A DNA stretch of 64,000 nucleotides, from positions 2,046,001-2,110,000 of the forward strand of contig NZ_CP039383.2 in the NCBI RefSeq assembly GCF_004803715.2, read 5' to 3'. Shown piece by piece: positions 12,013 to 20,864 of this stretch (within the stretch, counting starts at the first letter, position 1; each line of letters opens with the position of its first letter). Both the position numbers and the translations under genes were made by a program. The notes beneath the pieces are model-generated. The model saw only the letters and a program-made list of their open reading frames with translations, ran no database searches and was not told the DNA's origin. Source of the DNA: Luteimonas yindakuii (lineage in GTDB: Bacteria; Pseudomonadota; Gammaproteobacteria; Xanthomonadales; Xanthomonadaceae).

Positions 12013-12519
12013 TCAGCCCGCCTGCTTGCGCGTACGCGCCGCCTTTTCTGCCGCAGCCTTGCGACCGGTTGCGCCTTTGGTTTCCGCGGCTTTCTTCGCC
12101 GCTGCCGAACGGTCCGCGGCGCTGCGCTTCGATGCCGCCTTCCTGGCCTGCGTCGACAGTGCCTTCTTGCCGGCGACCTTCTTCGCGGTGGTCTTTTTGC
12201 TTGCAGTCCCGAGCGCCTTCTTCGCGGCGGTGGAACGCTTGGCCGAGGTCTTCTTCGTCGCCTTCTTCGAAGCCTTCGTGTCCTGTGCGGCCTTCTTCTT
12301 TGTCGCCTTCGATGCGGTCTTCGACGGCTTGGCCTTGACGCCATCGCGGCGTGCCTTCGACATGCCGATCGCGATCGCCTGCTTTGTGTTCTTGGCGCCG
12401 TGCCTGCCTTCGCGCACGTGCTCGATTTCCTCCTTCACGTATTCGCCGGCCTGGGTGTTGGCCGACTTGCCTTCGCGCTTCGCCTTTGCGGCGGCCTTGC
12501 GGGTCTTCTGTTCCGGCAT
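12013..12519 (-). CDS. Lysine/alanine-rich histone H1-like protein (DUF6496 type)
   Basis: The 168-residue basic protein has a structured N-terminal half with GEYVKEEIEHVREGRHGAKN and QAIAIGMSKARRDG, the pattern of small KGG/DUF6496 proteins. The rest is a low-complexity tail made of repeats of the type KKATKKTSAKR and AAKKA, like eukaryotic H1 and bacterial AlgP/Hc1. It probably binds DNA without sequence specificity. The start MPEQKTRKAAAKAK at 12519 follows a purine-rich stretch. It converges with the Doc gene and stands alone. Confidence 0.75.
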   Translation of the reverse strand: MPEQKTRKAAAKAKREGKSANTQAGEYVKEEIEHVREGRHGAKNTKQAIAIGMSKARRDGVKAKPSKTASKATKKKAAQDTKASKKATKKTSAKRSTAAKKALGTASKKTTAKKVAGKKALSTQARKAASKRSAADRSAAAKKAAETKGATGRKAAAEKAARTRKQAG

Positions 12520-12581
12520 GACGGTGCTCCGATGGCGTGGAGCGCCCGATGTAGCAACCGCGGCGTGAAGCAGCCGCAAGG

Positions 12582-13160
12582 TCAGCGCCGGTACCAGTCG
12601 CGCACCGTTCGTGGAAGCACGTCGTCGATGTCGATCCACAGTGCGTCGAAGGCATCGAGCTGGTCGCGCAGGCGGCGCTGTGCCGGCGTGTCGCCGCACA
12701 GGCCTTCGAGTTCATCGACCGACAGCTGCAACAGCGTCCACTCGTGCAGGCCATCGCGCCGGGCCGCCAGAGCAGCGCCCAGCCAGGCCTGCAATGGCAG
12801 CAGGCGATAGCCCTGCGTGGCGAGGCCACGCACCGCCACGTCGAGCAGGGTCTCCACGCCGCGGAACCATTCGGTGCCGCCGCCCGCCTCCATGCGCACC
12901 GACAGCGGTGCCGGTGCGTTGTGGTCGCGCAACGGCTCGCGCAGCAGCAGCTCGAGGTCACGTGCGTCGCGCACCGACTCGGCCTCCACCAGCACGCCGC
13001 GCTCGAGATCGAAGAACTCGTACCAGCGCGGATGCAGCGCGGCGATGCGCCCCAGCGGATCGCGCGAGAAGCCGATCTTGCAATGGTCTTCCCAGCGGCA
13101 CGGGAACACGTAGGCGAAGCAGCGGCCGTCGATCGGCACGTCCGCCATGGGGACGTCCAT
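12582..13160 (-). CDS. GIY-YIG-like (T5orf172/MUG113-type) domain protein
   Basis: The 192-residue protein carries FAYVFPCRWEDHCKIGFSRD followed by PLGRIAALHPRWYEFFDLE and a helix with EARDLELLLREPL-like pattern. KIGFS-x-x-P-x-x-R-x-x-x-L is typical of the T5orf172/MUG113 branch of the GIY-YIG superfamily. Whether it still cuts nucleic acid is uncertain, since the second tyrosine of GIY-YIG is replaced. The ATG overlaps the stop codon of the DUF763 gene by one base (TGATG), so translation is coupled. ATG 13145 (MADVPIDGR) is an alternative start. Confidence 0.65.
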   Translation of the reverse strand: MDVPMADVPIDGRCFAYVFPCRWEDHCKIGFSRDPLGRIAALHPRWYEFFDLERGVLVEAESVRDARDLELLLREPLRDHNAPAPLSVRMEAGGGTEWFRGVETLLDVAVRGLATQGYRLLPLQAWLGAALAARRDGLHEWTLLQLSVDELEGLCGDTPAQRRLRDQLDAFDALWIDIDDVLPRTVRDWYRR

Positions 13161-14551
13161 CAGCCGGTGCCGCGTCGTCGCACGGGTGGTACCACCTCGG
13201 CCGGTGGCGGTTCCCAGCCGAACACGCTGCGCCCGCCGTAACGATGCGACTGCGCGCGCTCGTCGGCGAGGAATGCATCCAGCGTCGGACCGGTGGCGGT
13301 GGCTTCCAGCGTGCGGGCCTGCGCATCCAGCCGGCGGATCGCCGCCAGCCGCTCGTCGTTGCCGAGCTTCGCCTGGCCGACCGCCTGCTTCATCACCGCG
13401 ATGGTGTGGTCGAAGACTTTCGTCGGCACCGGGAACGGATGCCGGTCCTTGCCACCGTGTGCCAGCGAGAAGCGCGCCGGGTCGGTGAAGCGGCAGGGCG
13501 TGCCATGCACCACCTCCGCCACCAGTGCCAGCGCGCGCACCGTGCGCGCGCCGACACCGGGTACCTGCAGCAGTTCGGTGAAGTCACGCGGACCGGAGTC
13601 GGCTGCGGCAGCGAGATTCCCGTGCAGGCGGCGCAACACGATGTCGCCGGCACGCACGTCGTGGTGGTCGGGCATGGCCAGGTGCGGCAGGCCTTCGGGC
13701 ATCCGCGCCGAAGGTGCCGGGGCGGATGGCGCGTCACCGAACAGGTCACCGATGGCGTGGTGTGCAGCCCGGCCTGCACGCGCGCGCTTCGGCGGGACCG
13801 CGTGCTTGACCTGCGAGGCTGTACCCGCTGAAAGCTTCGTGCCGGCATCGAGCTTCGCGAACTCGCGCGCGATCGCATCCGGTCCCATTCCCGCCAGCAG
13901 CGCGACCTGCGCCTCGCGCGAGGCGGCCGCGCGGCGATCGGCCAGGTTGACGATCCGCCCCTGCCCCGGACCATCGATCGCCGCATGCGGGGCGTCGACG
14001 AAGCTCTCCAGCCCTTCCGACAGCCAGTGGTAGCGCCGCGCCTGGCCACGTTCGCCATGCATGCCCTGCTGCACCACCACCCACCTGCCGTCGTCGGCAA
14101 CGATGAAGCCGTGCAGGTAGAGGTCGAAGCCATCCTGCACCGCGGCGCTGTCCACCTTCGCCACCAGCCGGCTGGTGCGCGCAAGCGCTGCGCCATCGAC
14201 GCCGGTGCGCTCGCCCACCGCCATCAGCTCGGCCGGCGTATTGCGCGAATGCCGGCCGCGACCGCCACACACATGGATGCCCAGTTCGCCCGACAGCGGC
14301 GTCAGCCCGCGCTTGAGCGCGCCGATCACGCTGGTGGTGATGCCGGACGAATGCCAGTCCATCCCCATCACCGCACCGAAGCTCTGGAACCAGAAGGGAT
14401 GCGCAAGCCGGCGCAGCAGTTCATCGCGGCCGTACTCGAGCACGATCGCCTGGCACAGCACCGCGCCCAGCCGGGTCATGCGCTGGCCCAGCCATGCAGG
14501 CACGCGGCCGCCATGGAGCGGGAGATCGGCGCTGCCGGTACGTCGTGACAT
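13160..14551 (-). CDS. DUF763 protein
   Basis: The 463-residue protein belongs to DUF763, a conserved family found in many archaea and bacteria with unknown function. It starts MSRRTGSADLPLHGGRVPAWL and has the family segments FGAVMGMDWHSSGITTS and GIHVCGGRGRHSRNTP. A helix-hairpin-helix LLQVPGVGARTVRALAL lies near residue 330, which suggests nucleic-acid binding. GIHVCGGRG with its cysteine is a family signature. Residues 235-275 are a low-complexity Ala/Pro linker. It is coupled to the GIY-YIG-like gene downstream, which makes a DNA- or RNA-processing pair plausible. Confidence 0.85.
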   Translation of the reverse strand: MSRRTGSADLPLHGGRVPAWLGQRMTRLGAVLCQAIVLEYGRDELLRRLAHPFWFQSFGAVMGMDWHSSGITTSVIGALKRGLTPLSGELGIHVCGGRGRHSRNTPAELMAVGERTGVDGAALARTSRLVAKVDSAAVQDGFDLYLHGFIVADDGRWVVVQQGMHGERGQARRYHWLSEGLESFVDAPHAAIDGPGQGRIVNLADRRAAASREAQVALLAGMGPDAIAREFAKLDAGTKLSAGTASQVKHAVPPKRARAGRAAHHAIGDLFGDAPSAPAPSARMPEGLPHLAMPDHHDVRAGDIVLRRLHGNLAAAADSGPRDFTELLQVPGVGARTVRALALVAEVVHGTPCRFTDPARFSLAHGGKDRHPFPVPTKVFDHTIAVMKQAVGQAKLGNDERLAAIRRLDAQARTLEATATGPTLDAFLADERAQSHRYGGRSVFGWEPPPAEVVPPVRRRGTG

Positions 14552-14680
14552 GCGCCGGATTGTGCCGCGCCGGCGTCTCAGTCGATGAGACCGCGCCGTG
14601 GGGCGTGCTTGCGCGCGAAGGCTGCCGGTACGAGGCCGGCACCGGGCCAGCCACGCGTGACCGCCCGGTGCACCGCCGCA

Positions 14681-15835
14681 TCAGCCCAATCGCTTCCTCA
14701 CGATGCGATCGAACACTGCCGCCGCCACCGGCAGCAGGTTGTCGTCGAAGCGGAACGTCGGGTGGTGGCACATCGCGCTGTCCATGCCGAGGAACAGGTA
14801 GGCGCCGGGTGCGTGCTCGAGCATGTAGGAGAAATCGTCGGAGAACGGGAACGCGCGCAGGTCCGTCTGCACGTTGCCGGCGCCGAGCACCTCGGCCATC
14901 GCCTCCGCGGCGAGCGCGGCCTGCTGCGGCGCATTGACGCAGGGCGGGCAGTAATGCGGCAGCTGCAGGTCGATCGTGCAGCCGGAGATCGCCGCGAAAC
15001 CCTCGCACAGGGCGCGCAGGCGCGCGAGCAGCGTCTCGTGCACATCGGTCGACAGCGCGCGGATGGTGCCACTGAGCGAGGCGCTGGCCGGGATGATGTT
15101 GTGGGTAGTGCCGGCCTGCAGGCTGCCGACGCTGATCAGCGCCGCTTCCATCGGGTCGACATGGCGGCCAACGATTCCGGAAATCTCCACCGCCAGCCGC
15201 GCCGCGACCTGCAACGGATCGGTCGCCCTGTGCGGCGCCGCGGCATGGCCGCCGACGCCCTCGATGGCGATCTCGAACACCGCCAGCGACTGCAGCGTGG
15301 CACCGGTGCGCACGCTACCCTTGCCGAAGCCCAGCAGCGGCATGTTGTGGAAGGCGTAGACCTCGTCGCAGTGGAAGCGCTCGAACAGCCCGTCGTCGAT
15401 CATCCGGATCGCACCGCGCCCGCCCTCTTCGGCCGGCTGGAACATCAGCACCACCCGGCCGCTCTTCGGCGGCTGCGCGACCAGATGCCGCGCGGTACCG
15501 AGCAACGCCGCTGTGTGGCCGTCATGGCCGCAGGTATGGGCGAGGCCGGGGCGTTGCGAACGGAATGGCAGGTCGTTCTGCTCGTCCATCGGCAAGGCAT
15601 CCATGTCGGCGCGCAGGCCGATCGACGGGCCCGCTACGCCGCTGTCGATCACCGCCACCAGTCCGGTGCCACCGAAACCGCGATGCACCTCCAACCCCAG
15701 CGATTCCAGCACCTCGGCTACCAGCGCCGAGGTGCGTTCCTCCTCGAAACCGAGCTCGGGCCAGGCATGGATACGCTGGCGCCACTGCGCCATCTCGGGC
15801 GCAAGCGCCTGCAGTTCAACAGGAATGTTCGACAT
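14681..15835 (-). CDS. M20-family amidohydrolase (hippurate hydrolase/aminoacylase type)
   Basis: The 384-residue cytoplasmic metalloenzyme probably cleaves N-acyl amino acids or similar amides. Metal-binding motifs are seen in order: RADMDALPM, HTCGHDGHTA, FQPAEEGGRGA with the catalytic Glu pair, and a late His in SAMCHHPTF. The dimerisation domain sits in the middle (GVGGHAAAPHRATDP). The start MSNIPVELQ at 15835 gives the usual N-terminus; the open frame upstream has no family likeness. It stands alone, downstream of the terminator of the desaturase operon. Confidence 0.9.
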   Translation of the reverse strand: MSNIPVELQALAPEMAQWRQRIHAWPELGFEEERTSALVAEVLESLGLEVHRGFGGTGLVAVIDSGVAGPSIGLRADMDALPMDEQNDLPFRSQRPGLAHTCGHDGHTAALLGTARHLVAQPPKSGRVVLMFQPAEEGGRGAIRMIDDGLFERFHCDEVYAFHNMPLLGFGKGSVRTGATLQSLAVFEIAIEGVGGHAAAPHRATDPLQVAARLAVEISGIVGRHVDPMEAALISVGSLQAGTTHNIIPASASLSGTIRALSTDVHETLLARLRALCEGFAAISGCTIDLQLPHYCPPCVNAPQQAALAAEAMAEVLGAGNVQTDLRAFPFSDDFSYMLEHAPGAYLFLGMDSAMCHHPTFRFDDNLLPVAAAVFDRIVRKRLG

Positions 15836-15888
15836 CACGACACCACGCGAAGGGGGTCCGCGATGGGACCAGAGCGCGTGCGCGGTGT

Positions 15889-15920
15889 CAAAACGGCAAC
15901 GGCCGCCTTGCGGCGGCCGT
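15889..15920 (-). terminator. Terminator of the desaturase operon
   Basis: ACGGCCGCC and GGCGGCCGT form a perfect 9-bp stem around a 4-base loop. On the minus strand it is followed by TGCCGTTTTGAC. It lies 26 bases after the desaturase stop codon. Confidence 0.75.
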
Positions 15921-15945
15921 GCTGGTTGTTTTGCGTCGTGCAGGA

Positions 15946-17091
15946 TCAGGCGCGCTGCGGCATGCCCTGCGGCGACGAAGCCCGCTTCGGCCGGCTCGGG
16001 AAGGCGTGGCGGGTGATCCGCCACAGCACCTCGCCGAACTGGCGCGGCAGGGAGCCCACGTCATAAGGCTGGTTGTAGCGCTTGCAGATCTCGCGCACTT
16101 CCTTCGACAGCTCGCCGTAGCGATGCGCCGGCACGTCCGGATAGAAGTGGTGTTCGATCTGGTGGCTGAGGTTGCCGGTCAGCAGGTTCATCACCCGGCC
16201 ACCGCCGATGTTCGAGGAACCGCGCAGCTGGCGCAGGTACCAGTGGCCGCGCGACTCGTCGCGCAGGACCTGCTTGGGGAAGGTCTCCATGTCGGCGGTG
16301 AAGTGGCCGCAGAAGATCACCACGAAGGTCCACACGTTGCGGATGCCGTTGGCGACCAGGTTGCCCAGCATCACCGGCAGGAAGAACGGGCCCGCCAGTG
16401 CCGGGAACAGCACGTAGTCCTTGAGCAGCTGGCGACCCATCTTGCGGCCGACCGGCTTGAAGTCGCGCCTGATCTTTGCGCGCGCGCCCTTGCCGGCGAA
16501 CAGGCGGCCGACCTTCAGTTCCTGGATCGCCACGCCCCATTGGAACAGCAGCGCGAACACCGGAACGATCAACGGCTGGAACAGGTGGTACGGCTTCCAG
16601 CGCTGTTCGGGGAACACGCGCAGCAGGCCGTAGCCGATGTCGTCGTCCATGCCGCGCACGTTGGTATAGGTGTGGTGGCGGTAGTTGTGCGAATGCCGCC
16701 AGTTGTCCGACGTCGCGACGATGTCCCACTCGTAGGTGCGGCTGTCGAACTGCGGGTCGTTCATGAAGTCGTACTGGCCGTGGATCACGTTGTGGCCGAC
16801 TTCCATGTTCTCCATGATCTTCGACAGCGCCAGCAGCAGCACGCCGACGATGCACGGGGGCCACAGCAGCCACGGCACGAACGCGCCGCCGATCGCACCC
16901 ACCATCAGCAGCGCGCGCCCGCCGAACCCGGTGTAGCGCACCCAGCGCACCACTTTCCGGATGTAGTCGGCGTCGACCTTGCCCACCTGGGCCATGGTGC
17001 GCGTGTGGAGCGCGTCGAGCTCGGCACCGAAGGCGTCGAGCTGCTGTTCGCTGAGGCGTACTGTTCTGGTCTTGGACATGTCGTTTCGCAT
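15946..17091 (-). CDS. Membrane fatty acid (acyl-CoA/phospholipid) desaturase, DesA3-like
   Basis: The 381-residue integral membrane di-iron enzyme inserts a double bond into acyl chains. Three histidine boxes are visible: GHNVIHG, HSHNYRHH and HQIEHHFYPDVP. Hydrophobic helices flank them (VGAIGGAFVPWLLWPPCIVG and a second pair near residue 255). It lies directly after an electron-transfer reductase gene with a 1-base gap, so both are one operon. The start is uncertain: ATG 17091 and ATG 17079 (MSKTRTVRLSEQ) are both possible, and no clear Shine-Dalgarno decides. The terminator at 15889 ends the unit. Confidence 0.92.
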   Translation of the reverse strand: MRNDMSKTRTVRLSEQQLDAFGAELDALHTRTMAQVGKVDADYIRKVVRWVRYTGFGGRALLMVGAIGGAFVPWLLWPPCIVGVLLLALSKIMENMEVGHNVIHGQYDFMNDPQFDSRTYEWDIVATSDNWRHSHNYRHHTYTNVRGMDDDIGYGLLRVFPEQRWKPYHLFQPLIVPVFALLFQWGVAIQELKVGRLFAGKGARAKIRRDFKPVGRKMGRQLLKDYVLFPALAGPFFLPVMLGNLVANGIRNVWTFVVIFCGHFTADMETFPKQVLRDESRGHWYLRQLRGSSNIGGGRVMNLLTGNLSHQIEHHFYPDVPAHRYGELSKEVREICKRYNQPYDVGSLPRQFGEVLWRITRHAFPSRPKRASSPQGMPQRA

Positions 17092-17092
17092 T

Positions 17093-18199
17093 TCAGAGAT
17101 CGAGGACAAGGTCGGTCACGGCGCTGTTGACGCAGAGCTTCAGCGCGTGCGTCGGCTCTTCGGCAACCGTGCCGGTGCGCAGGTCGCGCACGGCGCCGGC
17201 GGGCTTGCCGCAGGCGCAGGTGTTGCAGATACCCATGCGGCAGCCGGAACGCGGCTTGAGCCCTTCGGCCTCCAGCGCGGCAAGCAGCGGGACGCCACGC
17301 GCCAGCTGCAGTTCGCGGCCACTGCGCGCCAGCCGCACCGACACCGTGCCGGCATCGTCCGCAGGCGGACGCGGCAACGGAGTGAATGCCTCGGTGCGCA
17401 GCAGCGGCACGCGGCCATCCAGCAGGGTTTCGACGGTGGCGATGAAGCCGCCGGGGCCGCAGGCGTAGGTCTGTCGCGTGGCGTGGTCGGCGGCCAAGGC
17501 ATCGAGCAGCGTGGCGTCGATGCGTCCACCGGCCTCGTCGGCTGCGGACGGCATTTCACCGGTGAGCACGAAGCGCACGTCGAAACCGGCATGGCGGGCG
17601 GCGAGCGCACGCAGTTCGTCGGCGAAGCAGAATTCGGCACGGGTGCGCGCCCAGTACAGCAGCGTCACCGGCGCCGGCATGCCCTGCGCGGCCAGCTGGC
17701 GCACCAGCGCCATCAACGGGGTGATGCCGCTGCCGGCGGCAAGGAACAGCCAGGACGCGGTGGCCGTGGCCGGCAACACCAGGTCACCGAAGCCGGGGCC
17801 GATATCGAGCACGTCACCGACGCGCGCGGGATCCAGCAGGTGACGGCTCATGCGCCCGCCGTCGACACCCTTCACCGTCACGCTGATCCGCCCGTCCGGC
17901 TGCACCGGCGCATCCAGGCTGTAGCTGCGGGTGAGGCGGATGCCGTCGATGACGGCGGTGAGGTTGACATGCTGGCCCGGCAGCGCGCCGGCCCAGTGAC
18001 GGTTGGGCTTGAGTACCAGCGTCACCGCACCTTCGGCGGCGCGGGCGTGGCCGAGCACACGGGCCAGGGGACGCTCCCAGGTCCAGGTCGGATGCAGGCG
18101 CTGGGCCCAGAAGTCGAACACCGGCGGTGGCATGAAGGCGCCGGCCACCTGGGTCAGGCGGCTGCGGCGACGTGCTTTCGGGCTGGGAAGGACTGACAT
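17093..18199 (-). CDS. Ferredoxin reductase with C-terminal 2Fe-2S domain, electron donor of the desaturase
   Basis: The 368-residue flavoprotein has an FAD-binding barrel (RSYSLDAP near residue 90), an NAD(P)H domain (WLFLAAGSGITPLMALV, YACGPGGFI) and a C-terminal plant-type ferredoxin. Cluster ligands are in CRMGICNTCACGK with the last cysteine in LKLCVNS. This domain order is that of the oxidoreductases paired with DesA3/DesB desaturases. The start MSVLPSPKAR at 18199 is chosen over an upstream ATG inside the operator region. It is divergent from a TetR regulator across the palindromic region at 18209-18247. Confidence 0.92.
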   Translation of the reverse strand: MSVLPSPKARRRSRLTQVAGAFMPPPVFDFWAQRLHPTWTWERPLARVLGHARAAEGAVTLVLKPNRHWAGALPGQHVNLTAVIDGIRLTRSYSLDAPVQPDGRISVTVKGVDGGRMSRHLLDPARVGDVLDIGPGFGDLVLPATATASWLFLAAGSGITPLMALVRQLAAQGMPAPVTLLYWARTRAEFCFADELRALAARHAGFDVRFVLTGEMPSAADEAGGRIDATLLDALAADHATRQTYACGPGGFIATVETLLDGRVPLLRTEAFTPLPRPPADDAGTVSVRLARSGRELQLARGVPLLAALEAEGLKPRSGCRMGICNTCACGKPAGAVRDLRTGTVAEEPTHALKLCVNSAVTDLVLDL

Positions 18200-18208
18200 G
18201 GGAAGCGA

Positions 18209-18247
18209 ATGTACACGCATCCTTACAGGCGTGTATACACGTGTGCA
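18209..18247. promoter_or_regulatory. Inverted-repeat operator between the desaturase operon and tetR
   Basis: TACACGC (18212-18218) and GCGTGTA (18229-18235) form a perfect 7-base inverted repeat 10 bases apart. The second arm overlaps a 12-base palindrome CGTGTATACACG at 18230-18241. The region lies directly before the reductase start and upstream of tetR, the usual place for a DesT/FabR-type operator that adjusts unsaturation. Confidence 0.6.
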
Positions 18248-18383
18248 TTAAATGGGCGGAGGGTCACAACAGGGGTTCAGTCAGGTGATCCCGACGTGTC
18301 CTATAGATGACGGAAGCCGCGCCCCGCCGACCATACGGCCGGGCACTGCTATGCTCCCCGCTCGCCCGTCCCGATGGCAGCCC

Positions 18384-19040
18384 GTGTCCGTCAGCACTCC
18401 AGCGCCTGCAGGCGTCGAGGCCGCCGCCCCCGAAGGCCCCGGCCGCAAGCCGACCATTACCCGCGACGACCTGATCGCCGCGGCGCTGCGCCTGCTCGGC
18501 CCCCACCGCAGCGTGTCCACCCTGAGCCTGCGCGAGATCGCCCGCGAGGCCGGGATCGCCCCCAACAGCTTCTACCGTCAGTTCCACGACATGGACGAGC
18601 TGGCGGTGGCGCTGATCGACGTGGCCGGTGAATCGCTGCGCCGCATCATCGGCGACGCCCGCAGACGCGCGGTGTCCGGGCGCAGCATCGTGCGCGGCTC
18701 GCTGGAAATCTTCATGGAACGGCTGCGCGCCGACGACAAGCTGCTGCACGCGCTGCTGCGCGAGGGCACCGTCGGCTCGGATGCCTACAAGCGCGCCGTC
18801 GATCGCCAGCTGCACTTCTTCGCCGAGGAGCTGCAGGCCGACCTGGTGCGCATCGCGTCCGCGCAGGGGGCGCGCTTCCACCGCCCAGACCTCGTCGCCC
18901 GTGCCATCACCCGACTGGTGTTCGCCATGGGTGGCACCGCGCTGGATTCGCCACCGGCACAGGACGAGGAACTGGTGGAGGAACTGGCGCAGATGATCCG
19001 CATGCTGCTGCGCGGCGCGCAGGCACTGAGCCGGGAATAG
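18384..19040 (+). CDS. TetR-family regulator, DesT/FabR-like
   Basis: The N-terminal helix-turn-helix is clear: ITRDDLIAAALRLLG, then LSLREIAREAGIAPNSFYRQF. The core FMERLRADDKLLHALLREGT matches repressors that sense acyl-CoA saturation (DesT/FabR group). It diverges from a desaturase operon, so it most likely controls that operon through the inverted repeats at 18209-18247. The start is uncertain. GTG 18384 is chosen because TATGCT at 18350-18355 looks like its -10 box; ATG 18351 in the same frame would lie inside that box. The ligand is inferred from context only. Confidence 0.82.
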   Translation: MSVSTPAPAGVEAAAPEGPGRKPTITRDDLIAAALRLLGPHRSVSTLSLREIAREAGIAPNSFYRQFHDMDELAVALIDVAGESLRRIIGDARRRAVSGRSIVRGSLEIFMERLRADDKLLHALLREGTVGSDAYKRAVDRQLHFFAEELQADLVRIASAQGARFHRPDLVARAITRLVFAMGGTALDSPPAQDEELVEELAQMIRMLLRGAQALSRE

Positions 19041-19122
19041 CGTTGTGCCGGGGCCGCGTGGCCCCGGCGACCCGCCCGGGCCGCGCCGTATGATGGCCGC
19101 CCTGCCCTCATGCGGAGCCGTC

Positions 19123-19884
19123 ATGCCCCTGATCGAGACCATCGCCCACGACCGCATCCGCGAACTGCGCCTGGCGCGCCCGCCGGTCAACGCGCTCGAC
19201 CCCGCGCTGTGCGACGAACTGGTGCTGGCGATCGACACGGCGGTGGCCGCTGGCGCCGACGGGCTGGTGCTGTCGGGTGGCCCAAAGGTGTTCTCGGCCG
19301 GCCTCGACGTGCCCTACCTGCTGTCGGTACAGGACGACCGACGCGTGCTGCGCGCGGCGTGGGACAGCTTCTTCAATGCCGCGTACGCACTGGCCGCGTG
19401 CCCGGTGCCGGTGATCGCCGCGATCGGTGGCCATGCGCCTGCGGGCGGCTGCGTGCTTGCCCTGTGCTGCGACGCGCGGATCATGGCGGCGGGCCCGTAC
19501 AGCATCGGTCTCAACGAAACGCAGGTCGGACTGCGCATGCCCGCCGGCGTACTGCGGTTGATGCAGCGCACCGTCGGCCAGCGCCAGGCCGAGCGCCTGG
19601 TCGTGCCGGGCCTGATGCTGGACGCCGAACAGGCGCTGGCGATCGGCCTGGTCGACGAGGTGGTCGGCGTCGACGAGGTGGTGACCCGCGCGGTCACCCG
19701 GCTGCAGGCGCTGGCTGCGCTGCCGCGCACGCCGATGCTGGCGACGCGGGCATTGACCCGCGCCGATCTCGTCGAGGCGATGTCGCCGGCGGCGCTGGAA
19801 CTCGACGCGATGATCGATGCCTGGTTCGATCCGGATCCGCAGGCCGCGTTGCATGCGCTGGTGGCACGTCTCGGCAAGCGCTGA
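19123..19884 (+). CDS. Enoyl-CoA hydratase/isomerase family protein
   Basis: The 253-residue crotonase-fold protein has the oxyanion-hole segments FSAGLDVPYLL and IGGHAPAGGCVLALCCDAR. The usual catalytic glutamate after GGG is not in its standard place, because GGCVLALCCD replaces the common GGGLELALACD. It may therefore be an isomerase or a diverged member rather than a true hydratase. The start MPLIETIAHD at 19123 follows a TATGAT box near 19089. It runs alone between tetR and a convergent rhodanese gene. Confidence 0.8.
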   Translation: MPLIETIAHDRIRELRLARPPVNALDPALCDELVLAIDTAVAAGADGLVLSGGPKVFSAGLDVPYLLSVQDDRRVLRAAWDSFFNAAYALAACPVPVIAAIGGHAPAGGCVLALCCDARIMAAGPYSIGLNETQVGLRMPAGVLRLMQRTVGQRQAERLVVPGLMLDAEQALAIGLVDEVVGVDEVVTRAVTRLQALAALPRTPMLATRALTRADLVEAMSPAALELDAMIDAWFDPDPQAALHALVARLGKR

Positions 19885-20012
19885 CTGGCAGCGCTGTTGA
19901 GGCCACCAGCATTCGCGGCCATGGGCCGCTCCAATGCGTGCGGCTGCCGGTCGCAATCGTTCGAACGGGTTCCGCTCTGTCGCGCGCGCAGAAGGCTTCC
20001 CGCCCTACACAC

Positions 20013-20864
20013 TCAGGCGCCGGTGGCCACCGGCCGCGACGGATTCTCGATCCAGCCACTCCACGAGCCGCCGTACAGGCGCGCGCCCTCCAGGCCGGCA
20101 TGGGCCATCGCCAGCAGGTGATGGCAGGCGGTGACCCCGGAGCCGCACATGGCGACGATCTCCGCGGGATCGCTCCCGTGGAGCAGGCCCAGGAATTCGC
20201 TGCGCAACTCGGTTGCGGGCTTGAATCGGCCATCGCGCAGGTTGTCGGCATATGGCCGGTTGACCGCGCCCGGTACATGCCCGGCGACGCGGTCGATCGG
20301 CTCCACGCGGCCGTGGAAACGTTCCGCGGCGCGCGCATCCAGCAGCAGGCCGCCCGAGGCCAGCGCGGCCTTGACGCCATCCGCGCCGAGCGGCAGCGAC
20401 AGCCATGACAGTGCCGGGAATTCGACCACGCCGGGAGACGGCACGGCGTCGGTGACCGGAAGGCCGCGCGCCTGCCACCGCGCCCAGCCGCCATCGAGCA
20501 CCGCCACGCGCGTGAAACCGACGGCACGCAGCAGGCACCACAGCCGCGCGGCGAACGCGCCGTCGCCGTCGTCGTAGGCCACCACCTGGCGGGTGGCGTC
20601 GATGCCCCAACCGGCGACGGTATGCGCGAAGGCCGCTGCCTGCGGCCATGGATGCCGACCCGCACCGGGCGTATGCGGCCCGGAGAGGTCGCGGTCGAGG
20701 TGCGCGTAGACCGCGCCCGGCACGTGGCTGCGCCGCCATGCGTTTTCCCCTGCGCCGGGGTCGGACAGCGCGAAGCGGCAGTCGACCACGACCAGGTCGG
20801 GCCCACAGAGGGCCGCATGCAATGTGTCGCAGTCCACGAGCGCGGTCCACGCGGGTGTACTCAT
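20013..20864 (-). CDS. sseA: Two-domain rhodanese, 3-mercaptopyruvate/thiosulfate sulfurtransferase
   Basis: The 283-residue protein has two rhodanese domains. The first has DCRFALSDPGAGENAWRRSH and an inactive site. The second has the active loop CGSGVTACH, whose CGSGVT form matches mercaptopyruvate sulfurtransferases (SseA) rather than CRxGxT thiosulfate types. It transfers sulfane sulfur to acceptors such as cyanide or thiols. The ATG at 20864 overlaps the stop of the Nudix gene by 4 bases, so the three genes DUF1289-Nudix-sseA are one operon. Confidence 0.88.
   Translation of the reverse strand: MSTPAWTALVDCDTLHAALCGPDLVVVDCRFALSDPGAGENAWRRSHVPGAVYAHLDRDLSGPHTPGAGRHPWPQAAAFAHTVAGWGIDATRQVVAYDDGDGAFAARLWCLLRAVGFTRVAVLDGGWARWQARGLPVTDAVPSPGVVEFPALSWLSLPLGADGVKAALASGGLLLDARAAERFHGRVEPIDRVAGHVPGAVNRPYADNLRDGRFKPATELRSEFLGLLHGSDPAEIVAMCGSGVTACHHLLAMAHAGLEGARLYGGSWSGWIENPSRPVATGA

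Noticed and set aside
18252..18383. N-terminal extension of the TetR regulator from ATG 18252
   Set aside because: It would cover the operator/promoter region and has no family likeness; the helix-turn-helix starts well after 18384.
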